Positions 27,303 through 36,229 of a stretch of DNA of 37,970 nucleotides are shown piece after piece. Position 1 is the stretch's first letter; the number at the start of each line of letters is the position of its first letter. The position numbers and the translations under genes were made by a program. Under the pieces are notes generated by a model. That model saw only the letters and a list, made by a program, of their open reading frames with translations. It was not told the DNA's origin and did no database searches. The stretch lies in assembly GCA_031278765.1 (NCBI GenBank), contig JAITJX010000114.1, positions 1 to 37,970 of the forward strand, given 5' to 3'. This stretch comes from Tannerella sp. GTDB taxonomy: Bacteria; Bacteroidota; Bacteroidia; Bacteroidales; Tannerellaceae.

Positions 27303-27347
27303 AAGACACTGTACGGTAAGGACAGACGCCAAGTGGAAAATTATATG

Positions 27348-27355
27348 TACATTTG
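27348..27355 (+). promoter_or_regulatory. Putative -7 box for the fucosidase gene
   Basis: TACATTTG on the plus strand, 29 bases before the ATG at 27385. It lies downstream of the repeat array, so the array would be upstream DNA rather than part of the transcript. No -33 box is obvious. Confidence 0.55.
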
Positions 27356-27384
27356 CTGTCGAAATATATTTATAAAGACAGATT

Positions 27385-28779
27385 ATGAGAAAAGTAATTA
27401 TTGTATGTACCATGTTCGTCATGGCGTTTACGGGCAGTTTTGCCCAACTGGAGAAGAAGACTTTGCAGGAATTGCAGCAGGCATTTGTCGACCTGCGTTT
27501 CGGGATGTTTATACATTATAATATACCGACATATATGGACGACGACTGGGCTGATCCCGATGCTTCTCCCGAAATATTCAATCCCGCGAAACTCGACTGC
27601 AAGCAGTGGGCAAAGGCTGCAAAAGATGCAGGCATGTCATACGGTTGCCTGACGACCAAACATCACAGCGGTTTTTGCATCTGGCATACCCAAACAACGG
27701 ATTACAGTGTTACAAACAGTCCGTTCAAGCGCGACGTAGTGAAGGAATACGTCGAAGCGTTCACGCAGCAGGGACTGAAAGTGATGCTGTATTACTCCAT
27801 TCTCGACACGCATCACCGTCTGCGTCCGCATCAGATCACGCCGCAACATATCTCGATGATAAAAGACCAGTTGACCGAGCTGCTGACAGGCTATGGCGAG
27901 ATTACGGCGCTGATTATCGACGGCTGGGATGCTCCATGGTCAAGAATTTCATACGACGATGTTCCCTTTGAAGATATTTATTATCTGGTAAAATCCCTGC
28001 AGCCCAATTGCCTGCTCATGGATTTGAACGCAGCAAAATATCCGGCGGAAGCGCTGTTTTACACCGACATCAAATCGTATGAACAGGGCGCCGGACAGCA
28101 TATTTCAAAAGAGGGCAACAAACTTCCCGCGCTCTCGTGTCTGCCGATAAACAAGAACTGGTTCTGGAAAAAGCACTTCCCGAGCATCCCCGTCAAATCG
28201 CCGGCCGAGATGGTGAACAACAATATTATACCTTTTAACAAAGTGCACTGCAATTTCATACTGAACGTTGCGCCCAACCGCGACGGACTGATAGACGAAA
28301 ATGCCGTGGCCGCATTGAAAGAAATCGGACGGTTGTGGAAAAACGAAGGAGCGTCTCCGGAAATTCCCGCAGCCCCGGCGCCGATTATTTCGTCGAATAT
28401 TGCCAAATTCAAACCGAGCCGTTCAAGCTGGGGGTATGATATGAATATCATGGATTTTGCAAACGACGACCGCTTCACGACCTCATGGCAGTCAAATCCT
28501 GCAGTAAAAACGCCATGGTATGAAGTGGATCTGGGGAGAGAACTGCCTTTCAACGCGGTTGCCGTTACCGAAGGCGGACAGGAAGCGAGAATACAGAAAT
28601 ACCATGTCGAATACATGGAAAACAATGTCTGGAAACCGCTCGTCAACGAGGCGGCAGACGGCAGGGTGAAAATACACAGATTTGAAAGGGTGTGGGGAAA
28701 CAAGGTCAGAATCACCATCGACGCGAGCAGAGAGGCTCCCGCCATTGCGGAATTTGGAGTGTATAACGAACGAAGGTAA
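27385..28779 (+). CDS. Secreted alpha-L-fucosidase, GH29, with C-terminal discoidin-like domain
   Basis: A 464-residue glycoside hydrolase that removes alpha-linked L-fucose, retaining mechanism. The signal peptide is residues 1-20 (MAFTGSFAQ). GH29 landmarks are RFGMFIHYN (38-45), LTTKHHSGFCIW with His93/His94 at the sugar site, ALIIDGWDAPW with probable nucleophile Asp179, and the late NFILNVAPNRDG segment. Residues about 335-464 look like an F5/8-type-C/CBM32 domain (FTTSWQSN, WYEVDLGRELPFNAVAVTEGG, final IAEFGVYN). The acid/base residue cannot be placed with confidence, as is usual in GH29. The gene lies downstream of the HTCS gene on the same strand and ends near the convergent xseB. It is the only glycan-cleaving hydrolase seen in the window. 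Confidence 0.93.
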   Translation: MRKVIIVCTMFVMAFTGSFAQLEKKTLQELQQAFVDLRFGMFIHYNIPTYMDDDWADPDASPEIFNPAKLDCKQWAKAAKDAGMSYGCLTTKHHSGFCIWHTQTTDYSVTNSPFKRDVVKEYVEAFTQQGLKVMLYYSILDTHHRLRPHQITPQHISMIKDQLTELLTGYGEITALIIDGWDAPWSRISYDDVPFEDIYYLVKSLQPNCLLMDLNAAKYPAEALFYTDIKSYEQGAGQHISKEGNKLPALSCLPINKNWFWKKHFPSIPVKSPAEMVNNNIIPFNKVHCNFILNVAPNRDGLIDENAVAALKEIGRLWKNEGASPEIPAAPAPIISSNIAKFKPSRSSWGYDMNIMDFANDDRFTTSWQSNPAVKTPWYEVDLGRELPFNAVAVTEGGQEARIQKYHVEYMENNVWKPLVNEAADGRVKIHRFERVWGNKVRITIDASREAPAIAEFGVYNERR

Positions 28780-28801
28780 TGTGAGACGCCTCCGTATTAC
28801 G

Positions 28802-28993
28802 TCATATTTCTTCGATTGTCTTTTTCAGGTCTTCATCAACTTTGTAAAGCTTGTCTTTACATATATTTATCAGACGCGAGGCTTCCTTTACTTTTCCGGA
28901 AAGCGCGTCGAGGTCCATCCTCCCCGATTCGAGTTCGTCGTAAAGGGATTTCAGCTTGCTGATAGCTTCATTATATTGTTCTTTCTTTTCCAA
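28802..28993 (-). CDS. xseB: Exodeoxyribonuclease VII small subunit
   Basis: A 63-residue helical protein matching XseB: YNEAISKLKSLYDELESGRMDLDALSGKVKEASRLI, the typical coiled repeat that binds the large subunit XseA. ExoVII degrades single-stranded DNA. It starts 4 bases after the guaB stop and so is probably co-transcribed with guaB. No xseA gene is visible in the window, although xseA and xseB are often neighbours. Confidence 0.9.
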   Translation of the reverse strand: MEKKEQYNEAISKLKSLYDELESGRMDLDALSGKVKEASRLINICKDKLYKVDEDLKKTIEEI

Positions 28994-28997
28994 CGCT

Positions 28998-30491
28998 TCA
29001 GGTTTGTTCTTTGAGGATGACGTCGTGTGCGCCGCCTTCGATGATACTTGTCGAAGAGACGAGGGTTATTTTGGCGTTTTTCTGCAACTCGTTGATATTG
29101 GTTGCTCCGCAACTGCACATTGTCGCTTTTATTTTACCCAGCGTAATACCCAGGTTGTCTTTCATCTTTCCGGCATAAGGGACATAACTGTCTACGCCTT
29201 CTTCAAATTTGAGCGACTGGCTGCCTCCCATATCGTAACGTTGCCAGTTTTGAGCACGGTTTGATCCTTCGCCCCAATACTCTTTTACGTAGTTGTTGCC
29301 GATTCGGAGCGTCTTGGTCGGTGATTCGTCAAATCGGGCGAAATAGCGTCCCATCATCAGGAAATCGGCGCCCATAGCCAGCGCCAGTACCATGTGATAG
29401 TCGTGCACCAGGCCGCCATCGCTGCAGACCGGTATGTATATTCCTTTTTCTTGCAGGTATTCGTCGCGGGTGCGTGTAACGTCTATCAGCGCCGTTGCCT
29501 GTCCGCGACCGATTCCTTTCTGTTCGCGTGTGATACAAATCGAACCTCCTCCGATACCGACTTTCACGAAGTCTGCGCCGGCATCAACAAGGTATCTGAA
29601 GCCTTCGCCATCAATCACATTTCCTGCGCCGACCGGCACACTGTCTCCGTATTGCGCTTTTATCCATTTCAACGTATCGGACTGCCATTCGGAATATCCG
29701 TCCGAGGAATCGATGCATAAAACATCTGCGCCCGCTTTTATTAACGCCGGGACGCGCTCTTTATAATCACGTGTGTTTATACCTGCTCCGACAATGAGTT
29801 TTTTGTTTTCGTCTGAAAGCTCGCACGGATTCTCCCTGTGGTTGTCGTAATCCTTGCGAAATACGAAATACACCAAACGTCCTTCTTCATCAATGATCGG
29901 AAGCGTATTCAACTTGTTTTCCCAGATAATCTGATTTGCATCGGTCAGAGTGATGCCGGATTTACCGTAAATCAACTTGTTAAACGGGGTCATGAAATTT
30001 TTGACCTGCATTTGGGGATCGTCTCTTTCAATTCTGTAATCGCGACTTGTTATGATGCCGAGCAGTTTCCCGTTGGGACAGCCGTCGTCGGTAATTCCAA
30101 CAGTCGAATGTCCTGTTTTCTTGACCAGCCGTACAACATCTGCCAGGGTATTTTCGGGTGTAAGATTCGAGTCGCTTACTACAAATCCGGCTTTGAACTT
30201 TTTTACCTTGCGAACCATTTCTGCTTGGTCCATGACCGGCTGAGAGCCGAAAATAAAAGAGAGACCTCCATTTCTTGCAAGTGCAATCGCAAGATCGGGA
30301 CCTGATACTGCCTGCATGATTGCCGATACGAACGGAATATTCAGTAGGATGCGCGAAACGGCGCCTTTATGAAATTTCACAAGAGGAGTTTGCAATGATA
30401 CGTTAGCGGGAATACATTTTTTGGTTGTCAAGCCGGGTATAAGCAAATATTCCCCGAAAGTTCTGGATACATCGTTCAAATAATTAGCCAT
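28998..30491 (-). CDS. guaB: Inosine-5'-monophosphate dehydrogenase
   Basis: A 497-residue cytoplasmic enzyme converting IMP to XMP with NAD, the committed step to GMP. The TIM barrel is interrupted by a CBS pair (about 90-220; [34 protein letters not shown]). The phosphate-binding and catalytic loop [15 protein letters not shown] carries the catalytic Cys319. [24 protein letters not shown] follows. The start is the ATG at 30491 ([20 protein letters not shown]). A TTG at 30551 in the same frame falls in the -33 promoter box and is rejected. Length and motifs are normal. xseB follows after 4 bases. Confidence 0.97.
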   Translation of the reverse strand: MANYLNDVSRTFGEYLLIPGLTTKKCIPANVSLQTPLVKFHKGAVSRILLNIPFVSAIMQAVSGPDLAIALARNGGLSFIFGSQPVMDQAEMVRKVKKFKAGFVVSDSNLTPENTLADVVRLVKKTGHSTVGITDDGCPNGKLLGIITSRDYRIERDDPQMQVKNFMTPFNKLIYGKSGITLTDANQIIWENKLNTLPIIDEEGRLVYFVFRKDYDNHRENPCELSDENKKLIVGAGINTRDYKERVPALIKAGADVLCIDSSDGYSEWQSDTLKWIKAQYGDSVPVGAGNVIDGEGFRYLVDAGADFVKVGIGGGSICITREQKGIGRGQATALIDVTRTRDEYLQEKGIYIPVCSDGGLVHDYHMVLALAMGADFLMMGRYFARFDESPTKTLRIGNNYVKEYWGEGSNRAQNWQRYDMGGSQSLKFEEGVDSYVPYAGKMKDNLGITLGKIKATMCSCGATNINELQKNAKITLVSSTSIIEGGAHDVILKEQT

Positions 30492-30520
30492 ATTTTTTCG
30501 TATTTGGGATAAATTGCGTG

Positions 30521-30551
30521 CAAAGATACGATTTTTTTCAATGCCATGCAA
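30521..30551 (-). promoter_or_regulatory. Promoter of guaB-xseB
   Basis: Minus-strand TTG (30551-30549), a 20-base gap, then TATCTTTG (30528-30521), matching the Bacteroidota pattern TTTG-N19-21-TAnnTTTG. The -7 box ends 29 bases before the ATG at 30491. Confidence 0.75.
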
Positions 30552-30609
30552 CGTTTGACTTTGTTTTTACATCTCTATGATATAGAAATCTATAAACGAT
30601 ATTATAAAT

Positions 30610-31395
30610 ATGAAGAAAATTATTTTAAATTCAGGTCTTGGTTTATTAACGGTATTCATGCTTTTGTCTTGTCATGACGGGAATAATGGCGAGACTTATG
30701 TGTCTTACGGGGTTATACAGAATGTGGTTTCGAAAAGCAATTATGAAATTCTGACCGACAAGGGCAATACTTTGATTGTTACGAAATCCCAAACGAATCA
30801 GGAAATCAAAAACGACAAACGAGTAATAGTCAATTTTGAAATCCTTTCGGACAAGGGAAAGAGCAGTAAAAAGTATGAGGTAGAAGTGAACGGTTTTTAT
30901 AATTTGTTGTCGAAACCTTTGGTAAAGGAAAGTTATATATTGCTGGATGAAACGACACGTCGCGACAGCATAGGAAACGACCCTTTCTGCAGTATATACG
31001 CCTGGTTCGGAGGAGACTACATAAACATAAATTTTGAAATGTACTACAAAGAATCTTCAGGCCGAAAACATTTGATAAACCTCGTTTATGACGACACGAA
31101 CACTTCGACGGATACACTGTATCTCAGGTTGCACCAGAACGCATACGGAGAAGTGCCGGCTTACAACGATATGTATCTTCGCAGGGGTGAGGGACGCTGT
31201 TCCTTCAAGTTATCGGACATTTTGCCTGCAGAAGTTGACGAAAAGCCCGTAAAACTTGTATGGAAAGAATATCGTTCCGGTCTGGATGTTGTGGAATGTG
31301 CCGATACCGGAGTTTTCAGGAAAGGGAACTACGAAGAAGCCGCCGAAAAATCAAGTACAAATACCGAATTTGATGATTCATTAACAGTGGATTAA
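30610..31395 (+). CDS. NigD-like lipoprotein
   Basis: A 261-residue predicted lipoprotein (MKKIILNSGLGLLTVFMLLSC, lipobox LLSC) with the layout of NigD-like proteins. There is an OB-fold-like N-terminal part (about 30-105; SYGVIQNVVSKSNYEILTD, RVIVNFEILSD) and a beta-rich C-terminal part (about 120-235; GDYININFEMYY, LYLRLHQNAYGE). Members of this family are common in Bacteroidales; their function is not established (NigD was named for a bacteriocin-linked locus). It is divergent from guaB and followed by a clear terminator, so it is probably a single-gene transcript. Confidence 0.87.
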   Translation: MKKIILNSGLGLLTVFMLLSCHDGNNGETYVSYGVIQNVVSKSNYEILTDKGNTLIVTKSQTNQEIKNDKRVIVNFEILSDKGKSSKKYEVEVNGFYNLLSKPLVKESYILLDETTRRDSIGNDPFCSIYAWFGGDYININFEMYYKESSGRKHLINLVYDDTNTSTDTLYLRLHQNAYGEVPAYNDMYLRRGEGRCSFKLSDILPAEVDEKPVKLVWKEYRSGLDVVECADTGVFRKGNYEEAAEKSSTNTEFDDSLTVD

Positions 31396-31430
31396 AAAAA
31401 AGGATTCAGTAAGTTTGTTTTGTTTGTTGT

Positions 31431-31470
31431 TCCGGGAAATTTGATATAAATCAGTTTCCCGGATTTTTTT
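31431..31470 (+). terminator. Terminator of the NigD-like gene
   Basis: A perfect 9-bp stem (TCCGGGAAA at 31431-31439 with TTTCCCGGA at 31455-31463), a 15-base loop, then seven T at 31464-31470. It lies 35 bases after the stop codon. Confidence 0.9.
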
Positions 31471-31551
31471 GTAAAAATAAACGAATACAATTTGCCGCAG
31501 CCAGTTGAAAATCGACACAGTCAAAATGCACCCCAAAAAGGTTCTTCTTTT

Positions 31552-31582
31552 TTTGTTCTTTGTTCTATAAATTATACCTTTG
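31552..31582 (+). promoter_or_regulatory. Promoter of ffh
   Basis: TTTG (31552-31555), a 19-base gap, TACCTTTG (31575-31582): an exact match to the Bacteroidota consensus. The ATG follows 19 bases later at 31602, giving a very short leader. The in-frame TTG at 31560 lies between the boxes and cannot be the start. Confidence 0.82.
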
Positions 31583-31601
31583 CACCAAAATTCAAAAAAA
31601 T

Positions 31602-32930
31602 ATGTTTGAAAATCTTAGTGATAAACTTGAACGGTCGTTTAAACTGCTGAAGGGAGAGGGACGAATTACCGAACTGAATGTTGTCGAAACGTTGAAAGAA
31701 GTGCGCCGTGCACTTCTCGACGCCGACGTAAACTATAAAGTCGCAAAAACTTTCACAGACACCGTAAAGGAAAAGGCTATGGGCCAAAATGTTTTGACGT
31801 CCGTAAAACCAAGTCAGCTGATGGTCAAGATAGTACATGACGAAATAGCGCAGTTGATGGGTGGCAGCACCGCCGATATTAATTTGAAAGGTTCGCCGGC
31901 AGTAATTTTGATGTCGGGACTTCAAGGTTCGGGAAAGACAACGTTTTCGGGCAAGCTTGCCAACATGTTGAAAAGCAAACGCGGCAAAAATCCGTTACTT
32001 GCAGCGTGCGACGTGTATCGTCCGGCTGCCGTTGAACAGTTGAAAATACTGGGTGAACAGACAGGAATTTCTGTTTATTCGGAAGCGGGAAACAAAAATC
32101 CGGTTGAAATAGCCACAAATGCTATACTTGAGGCAAAAAAAACCGGAAAAGACCTCGTAATTGTCGATACGGCAGGACGCCTTGCCATTGATGAACAAAT
32201 GATGCAGGAAATCGCGGCAATCAAAAAAGCGATAAATCCCGATGAAACATTGTTTGTCGTTGATTCAATGACCGGACAGGATGCGGTAAATACGGCAAAA
32301 GAATTTAACGACCGTCTTGATTTTGACGGCGTTGTGCTGACCAAACTGGACGGCGATACCCGCGGCGGAGCCGCATTATCCATCAGAACCGTGGTAGATA
32401 AGCCGATTAAATTTGTCGGCACAGGTGAAAAAATGGATGCGCTGGATGTGTTTCATCCTTCCCGTATGGCCGACCGAATACTCGGAATGGGCGACATAGT
32501 TTCGCTTGTTGAAAAAGCGCAAGAACAGTTTGATGAAGAAGAAACAAAACGTTTGCAAAAACGACTTGTCAAAAACCAGTTTGATTTCAATGACTTCATG
32601 AGTCAAATAAAACAGATAAAGAGAATGGGGAATCTGAAAGATCTTGCATCAATGATACCCGGTGTTGGAAAAATGATGAAAGATATTGATATAAAAGAAA
32701 ATTCGTTTAAAAACATCGAAGCTATTATTCATTCAATGACACCGAAAGAAAAATCAAACCCTGAAATCTTAAATGGTTCCCGCCGTTTAAGGCTCGCAAA
32801 AGGTAGCGGTACTTCCGTTCAAGAAGTCAACAATTTAATCAAGCGGTTCGACCAAACCCGTAAAATGATGAAAATGATAATGACATCAAAAGGTAGTGAC
32901 AAGCGAACGCCATCATCTAAAAGACAGTAA
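31602..32930 (+). CDS. ffh: Signal recognition particle protein Ffh
   Basis: A 442-residue cytoplasmic GTPase that binds signal sequences and 4.5S RNA and hands ribosomes to FtsY. The N domain runs about 1-90 (MFENLSDKLERSFKLLKGEG). The G domain has the P-loop GLQGSGKTT, then DTAGRLAIDEQM, TKLDGDTRGGAALS and GTGEKMDALDVFHPSRMADRILGMGD. The methionine-rich M domain is about 300-435 (MIPGVGKMMKDI, RRLRLAKGSGTSVQEVN, KMMKMIM), with the RNA-binding SGT signature. Length and motifs are complete. The ATG at 31602 agrees with the family N-terminus. folD lies 61 bases downstream. Confidence 0.98.
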   Translation: MFENLSDKLERSFKLLKGEGRITELNVVETLKEVRRALLDADVNYKVAKTFTDTVKEKAMGQNVLTSVKPSQLMVKIVHDEIAQLMGGSTADINLKGSPAVILMSGLQGSGKTTFSGKLANMLKSKRGKNPLLAACDVYRPAAVEQLKILGEQTGISVYSEAGNKNPVEIATNAILEAKKTGKDLVIVDTAGRLAIDEQMMQEIAAIKKAINPDETLFVVDSMTGQDAVNTAKEFNDRLDFDGVVLTKLDGDTRGGAALSIRTVVDKPIKFVGTGEKMDALDVFHPSRMADRILGMGDIVSLVEKAQEQFDEEETKRLQKRLVKNQFDFNDFMSQIKQIKRMGNLKDLASMIPGVGKMMKDIDIKENSFKNIEAIIHSMTPKEKSNPEILNGSRRLRLAKGSGTSVQEVNNLIKRFDQTRKMMKMIMTSKGSDKRTPSSKRQ

Positions 32931-32991
32931 AAGCACGAAGGCATGTGAATTGTAAAATATAATTATTGAGAACTTTCAAACAATATAAAAT

Positions 32992-33888
32992 ATGGAAATG
33001 AAAGGATATAAACCAATGGATGGTAAATTCGTTGCGGAAAAAATAAAAAAGGAAATTTCCGGCGAAGTCGAGGATATAAAAAAAGCAGGCGGAAAACAAC
33101 CTTGTTTGGCTGCCGTTCTCGTCGGGCATGACGGTGGAAGCGAAACCTACGTGGCGTCAAAAATACGCACCTGTGAAGAACTTGGTTTCAAATCTTTGCT
33201 GATACGGTATGAAGAAGATGTAACAGAAGAAGAATTGTTGAAAAAAGTAAATGAATTGAATAAAGATGCCGATATTGACGGTTTTATAGTTCAGTTACCT
33301 TTACCGAAACATATTTCTTCGCAAAAAGTTATCGAAGCGATTGATTATCGAAAAGATGTGGATGGCTTTCATCCTGTAAACCTGGGAAGAATGTCGCTCG
33401 GATTAACTTGTTTCAAACCGGCTACCCCTGCCGGAATCATGGAATTATTGAAACATTATGAGATTGAGACAAAAGGAAAACACTGTGTTGTTCTGGGACG
33501 AAGCAATATTGTGGGAAAACCCGTTGCAATGCTAATGATTCAAAAGACTTATCCGGGAGATTGTACGGTTACAATTTGTCATAGCCGGACAGAATATATA
33601 AAAGAAATTTGTTTGCAGGCGGACATATTGATAGCTGCACTCGGTTCGCCCGAATATGTTAAAGCAGACATGGTGAAAAAAGACGCTGTGGTAATAGACG
33701 TCGGGACAACCCGTATGCCGAGCAGTGTAACAAAATCGGGCTATAAACTGACAGGCGACGTTTCCTTCAATGAGGTGGCGCCGAAATGCCGTTACATAAC
33801 GCCCGTGCCGGGTGGAGTAGGCCCCATGACAATAGTAATGTTAATGAAAAATACGCTGCTTGCCGCTAAAAAAGAGATATATAGATAG
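32992..33888 (+). CDS. folD: Methylenetetrahydrofolate dehydrogenase/cyclohydrolase FolD
   Basis: A 298-residue bifunctional enzyme interconverting 5,10-methylene-THF, 5,10-methenyl-THF and 10-formyl-THF. The catalytic Lys-containing segment [43 protein letters not shown] and the NADP-binding [17 protein letters not shown] are visible, as are the C-terminal [11 protein letters not shown] and the DVGT strand. The motifs are complete and the length is normal. It starts 61 bases after ffh without an obvious promoter and may be co-transcribed. An in-frame ATG two codons in is also possible. Confidence 0.97.
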   Translation: MEMKGYKPMDGKFVAEKIKKEISGEVEDIKKAGGKQPCLAAVLVGHDGGSETYVASKIRTCEELGFKSLLIRYEEDVTEEELLKKVNELNKDADIDGFIVQLPLPKHISSQKVIEAIDYRKDVDGFHPVNLGRMSLGLTCFKPATPAGIMELLKHYEIETKGKHCVVLGRSNIVGKPVAMLMIQKTYPGDCTVTICHSRTEYIKEICLQADILIAALGSPEYVKADMVKKDAVVIDVGTTRMPSSVTKSGYKLTGDVSFNEVAPKCRYITPVPGGVGPMTIVMLMKNTLLAAKKEIYR

Positions 33889-33890
33889 AC

Positions 33891-34393
<503 letters not shown>

Positions 34394-34867
34394 TTACACA
34401 GGTGTTCCTTCCAGTTTGAAACGTATCCTCCAGCGACCATTTTCAAAGTCATGATTCAGGAGTTTGATATGTCCGATTTCGGCGGTGTTGCCTACGTGCT
34501 CGCCAATACAGGCGCAAACGTCGTAATCGCCGATGTGGACGATGCGCAGGACGCCGGACACGTTTTCCGGCAACTTGCTCAAGTCCACGTATTTGCCGGC
34601 TTCCTCATGCGGCATAAATTCGCAGTATACGGGAAGACAGAGGTCTATCACGTCGTTCACGCGATGTTCTATTTCTGCTATCTGTTCGTCGGAAGGTGCA
34701 CGTTCGAGTAGATAGTCACACTTTGATTTTTTGCATTCGATATGCGCGTTTCTTGACCGCGGACAGCCGAACATGCGAACCATTGTTTGGTTAAGGATAT
34801 GTTCCGCTGTGTGCATGGGCGGATATTCCGCCTTGTTATGAGAGTTTAATGCCGGTTTTTCTGACAT
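34394..34867 (-). CDS. AlaX-like tRNA-editing domain protein (AlaRS second additional domain family)
   Basis: A 157-residue protein related to the editing domain of alanyl-tRNA synthetase. The Zn-binding HxxxH is present (HTAEHILNQ; His19 and His23), and the second half of the site is CACIGEHVGNTAEIGH (Cys120, His124). Stand-alone AlaX proteins hydrolyse Ser-tRNA(Ala) or related mischarged tRNAs. The start is the ATG at 34867 (MSEKPALNSHNKAEYPPMHT), because the longer frame to 34951 begins with TTG and crosses the promoter. Its 3' end meets the transposase remnant. The exact tRNA substrate is not certain. Confidence 0.85.
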   Translation of the reverse strand: MSEKPALNSHNKAEYPPMHTAEHILNQTMVRMFGCPRSRNAHIECKKSKCDYLLERAPSDEQIAEIEHRVNDVIDLCLPVYCEFMPHEEAGKYVDLSKLPENVSGVLRIVHIGDYDVCACIGEHVGNTAEIGHIKLLNHDFENGRWRIRFKLEGTPV

Positions 34868-34894
34868 GATGTTATGATTATTACATTTTTGCTG

Positions 34895-34902
34895 CAAATA
34901 TA
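34895..34902 (-). promoter_or_regulatory. Putative -7 box for the AlaX-like gene
   Basis: TATATTTG on the minus strand (plus-strand CAAATATA), 27 bases before the ATG at 34867. No clear -33 box was found. Confidence 0.55.
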
Positions 34903-35009
34903 CGAATATTTGCATTATCATTGGTAGTGTATTTTGTACGAAAAAGCACAACGGGCAAATGCAGGCTTTTTATTTTTCTAATCGGACATTGGAGTCTGTC
35001 GTTTTAGCG

Positions 35010-35195
35010 CTATGTGATGAAAAATAAACAAGATATAACAGTTTCTCCGATGTTCGCAAGAGCAATTCTCCTCTCCTCTTGTTCGGCGAAGGCTCTGCCA
35101 AATGTCATCAAATTAACGATTACCGCCTTCCGGATTGCTTCGCTCTTCGGGTGGGGCGACATAAATCGAAAATAGATATCATAAAAATTACTCAT
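35010..35195 (-). CDS. Small hypothetical ORF or repeat-derived sequence
   Basis: A 61-residue frame from the ATG at 35195 (MSNFYDIYFRFMSPHPKSEA, then a basic/hydrophobic stretch with FAEQEERRIALANIGETV). No domain is recognised and no promoter was found. Similar short frames with the PHPKSEA and FAEQEER segments are, from memory, seen repeatedly in Bacteroidales intergenic DNA, so this may be a dispersed repeat rather than a protein gene. It fills most of the gap between the AlaX-like gene and the ABC operon (34868-35358); the rest is AT-rich promoter DNA. Confidence 0.25.
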   Translation of the reverse strand: MSNFYDIYFRFMSPHPKSEAIRKAVIVNLMTFGRAFAEQEERRIALANIGETVISCLFFIT

Positions 35196-35248
35196 CCTTT
35201 TCAACTAATCGCTTTAAAGGTGATTTTTTTCAAAAAAAATGCTGTTTT

Positions 35249-35279
35249 TTTGTCTTTCTAAAATATATATCTACATTTG
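35249..35279 (+). promoter_or_regulatory. Promoter of the ABC transporter-GntR operon
   Basis: TTTG (35249-35252), a 19-base gap, TACATTTG (35272-35279): an exact consensus match, 79 bases before the ATG at 35359. The leader (about 35285-35358) has ACTACTATACTATTATAC, a possible GntR-type operator region. Since the last regulatory gene of the operon is a GntR protein, autoregulation here is likely. Confidence 0.75.
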
Positions 35280-35358
35280 CGGTGTACTACTATACTATTA
35301 TACAGATCAGAATTGATATAGTATCTTGATAATAAATATATTAAAAATTAAAAAAGTT

Positions 35359-36195
35359 ATGATTAGAATAGAAAAAATTACTTTCAAGTACAAAAAAAGT
35401 ACCGTTTTCAAGGATTTTTCCCTGTCCATAGAAAAGGGAAAAGTGTACGGACTTCTTGGTAAGAACGGCACCGGCAAATCTACATTATTATATTTGATGA
35501 CCGGTTTGCTTTGCCCTCAAAAAGGGAAAATCTTCTATAAAGACGGTAACGTATCGAAGCGTTTACCGTCCGTATTGAGTGACGTTTTCATTGTTCCTGA
35601 AGAATTTATGTTGCCCAACATTCCCCTGAAAAAGTACATGTCGATAAACAGCCCGTTTTATCCCAAATTCAGCGAGGAACTATTGAGGAAAAACCTGAAC
35701 CATTTTGAACTGGATTCGGATTTGAACATAAATCTCGGAGCGCTGTCCCTGGGACAGAAGAAAAAAGTATTTATGAGTTTTGCGCTGGCGACCAATAGAT
35801 CGCTGCTGATAATGGACGAACCGATGAATGGCCTGGATATTCCGGGGAAAAGCCAGTTTAAGAAATTTATCATCTCCAACATGACCGACGAACATACGGT
35901 TATAATCTCAACCCATCAGGTGCAGGACGTTGAAAAACTAATCGAACATGTCATCATTTTGGAGAACAGTTCGATACTGCTCAACGCTTCGGTCGTTGAT
36001 ATATGCCGCAACTTGTACTTCGTTAACGGAACCGGCAACATTGACCATGAAAAAGCGCTGTACGTATCACAAACTTTCCAGGGATATAACGCTCTTTTAC
36101 AAAACAAAGGAGAAGAAGAATCTATTCTTAATCTGGAAACCCTCTTCAACGCGGTAATGGAAAATTCCGGTAAAATAAAAGTATTACTTAACTGA
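35359..36195 (+). CDS. ABC transporter ATP-binding protein
   Basis: A 278-residue ATPase subunit on the cytoplasmic side of a predicted exporter. Walker A is GLLGKNGTGKSTLL, the signature is GALSLGQKKKVF (LSLGQ form), Walker B is LLIMDEPMNGLD, and the H-loop is VIISTHQVQDVE. The C-terminal extension (about 205-278) is typical of YtrB/YhcH-type ATPases paired with ABC-2 permeases. The start is the ATG at 35359 (MIRIEKITFKYKKSTVFKDF); the TTG at 35326 is too close to the promoter and gives an atypical N-terminus. The permease follows after 34 bases. The cargo is unknown. Confidence 0.94.
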   Translation: MIRIEKITFKYKKSTVFKDFSLSIEKGKVYGLLGKNGTGKSTLLYLMTGLLCPQKGKIFYKDGNVSKRLPSVLSDVFIVPEEFMLPNIPLKKYMSINSPFYPKFSEELLRKNLNHFELDSDLNINLGALSLGQKKKVFMSFALATNRSLLIMDEPMNGLDIPGKSQFKKFIISNMTDEHTVIISTHQVQDVEKLIEHVIILENSSILLNASVVDICRNLYFVNGTGNIDHEKALYVSQTFQGYNALLQNKGEEESILNLETLFNAVMENSGKIKVLLN

Positions 36196-36229
36196 TTAAG
36201 TTTCACCACTCAAAGAAATTATTAAAATT

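Noticed and set aside
31500..31550. Possible IS end (sequence with GCACCCCAAAAAGG)
   Set aside because: It looked like an insertion-sequence terminus, but no matching second end or transposase fragment was found nearby.
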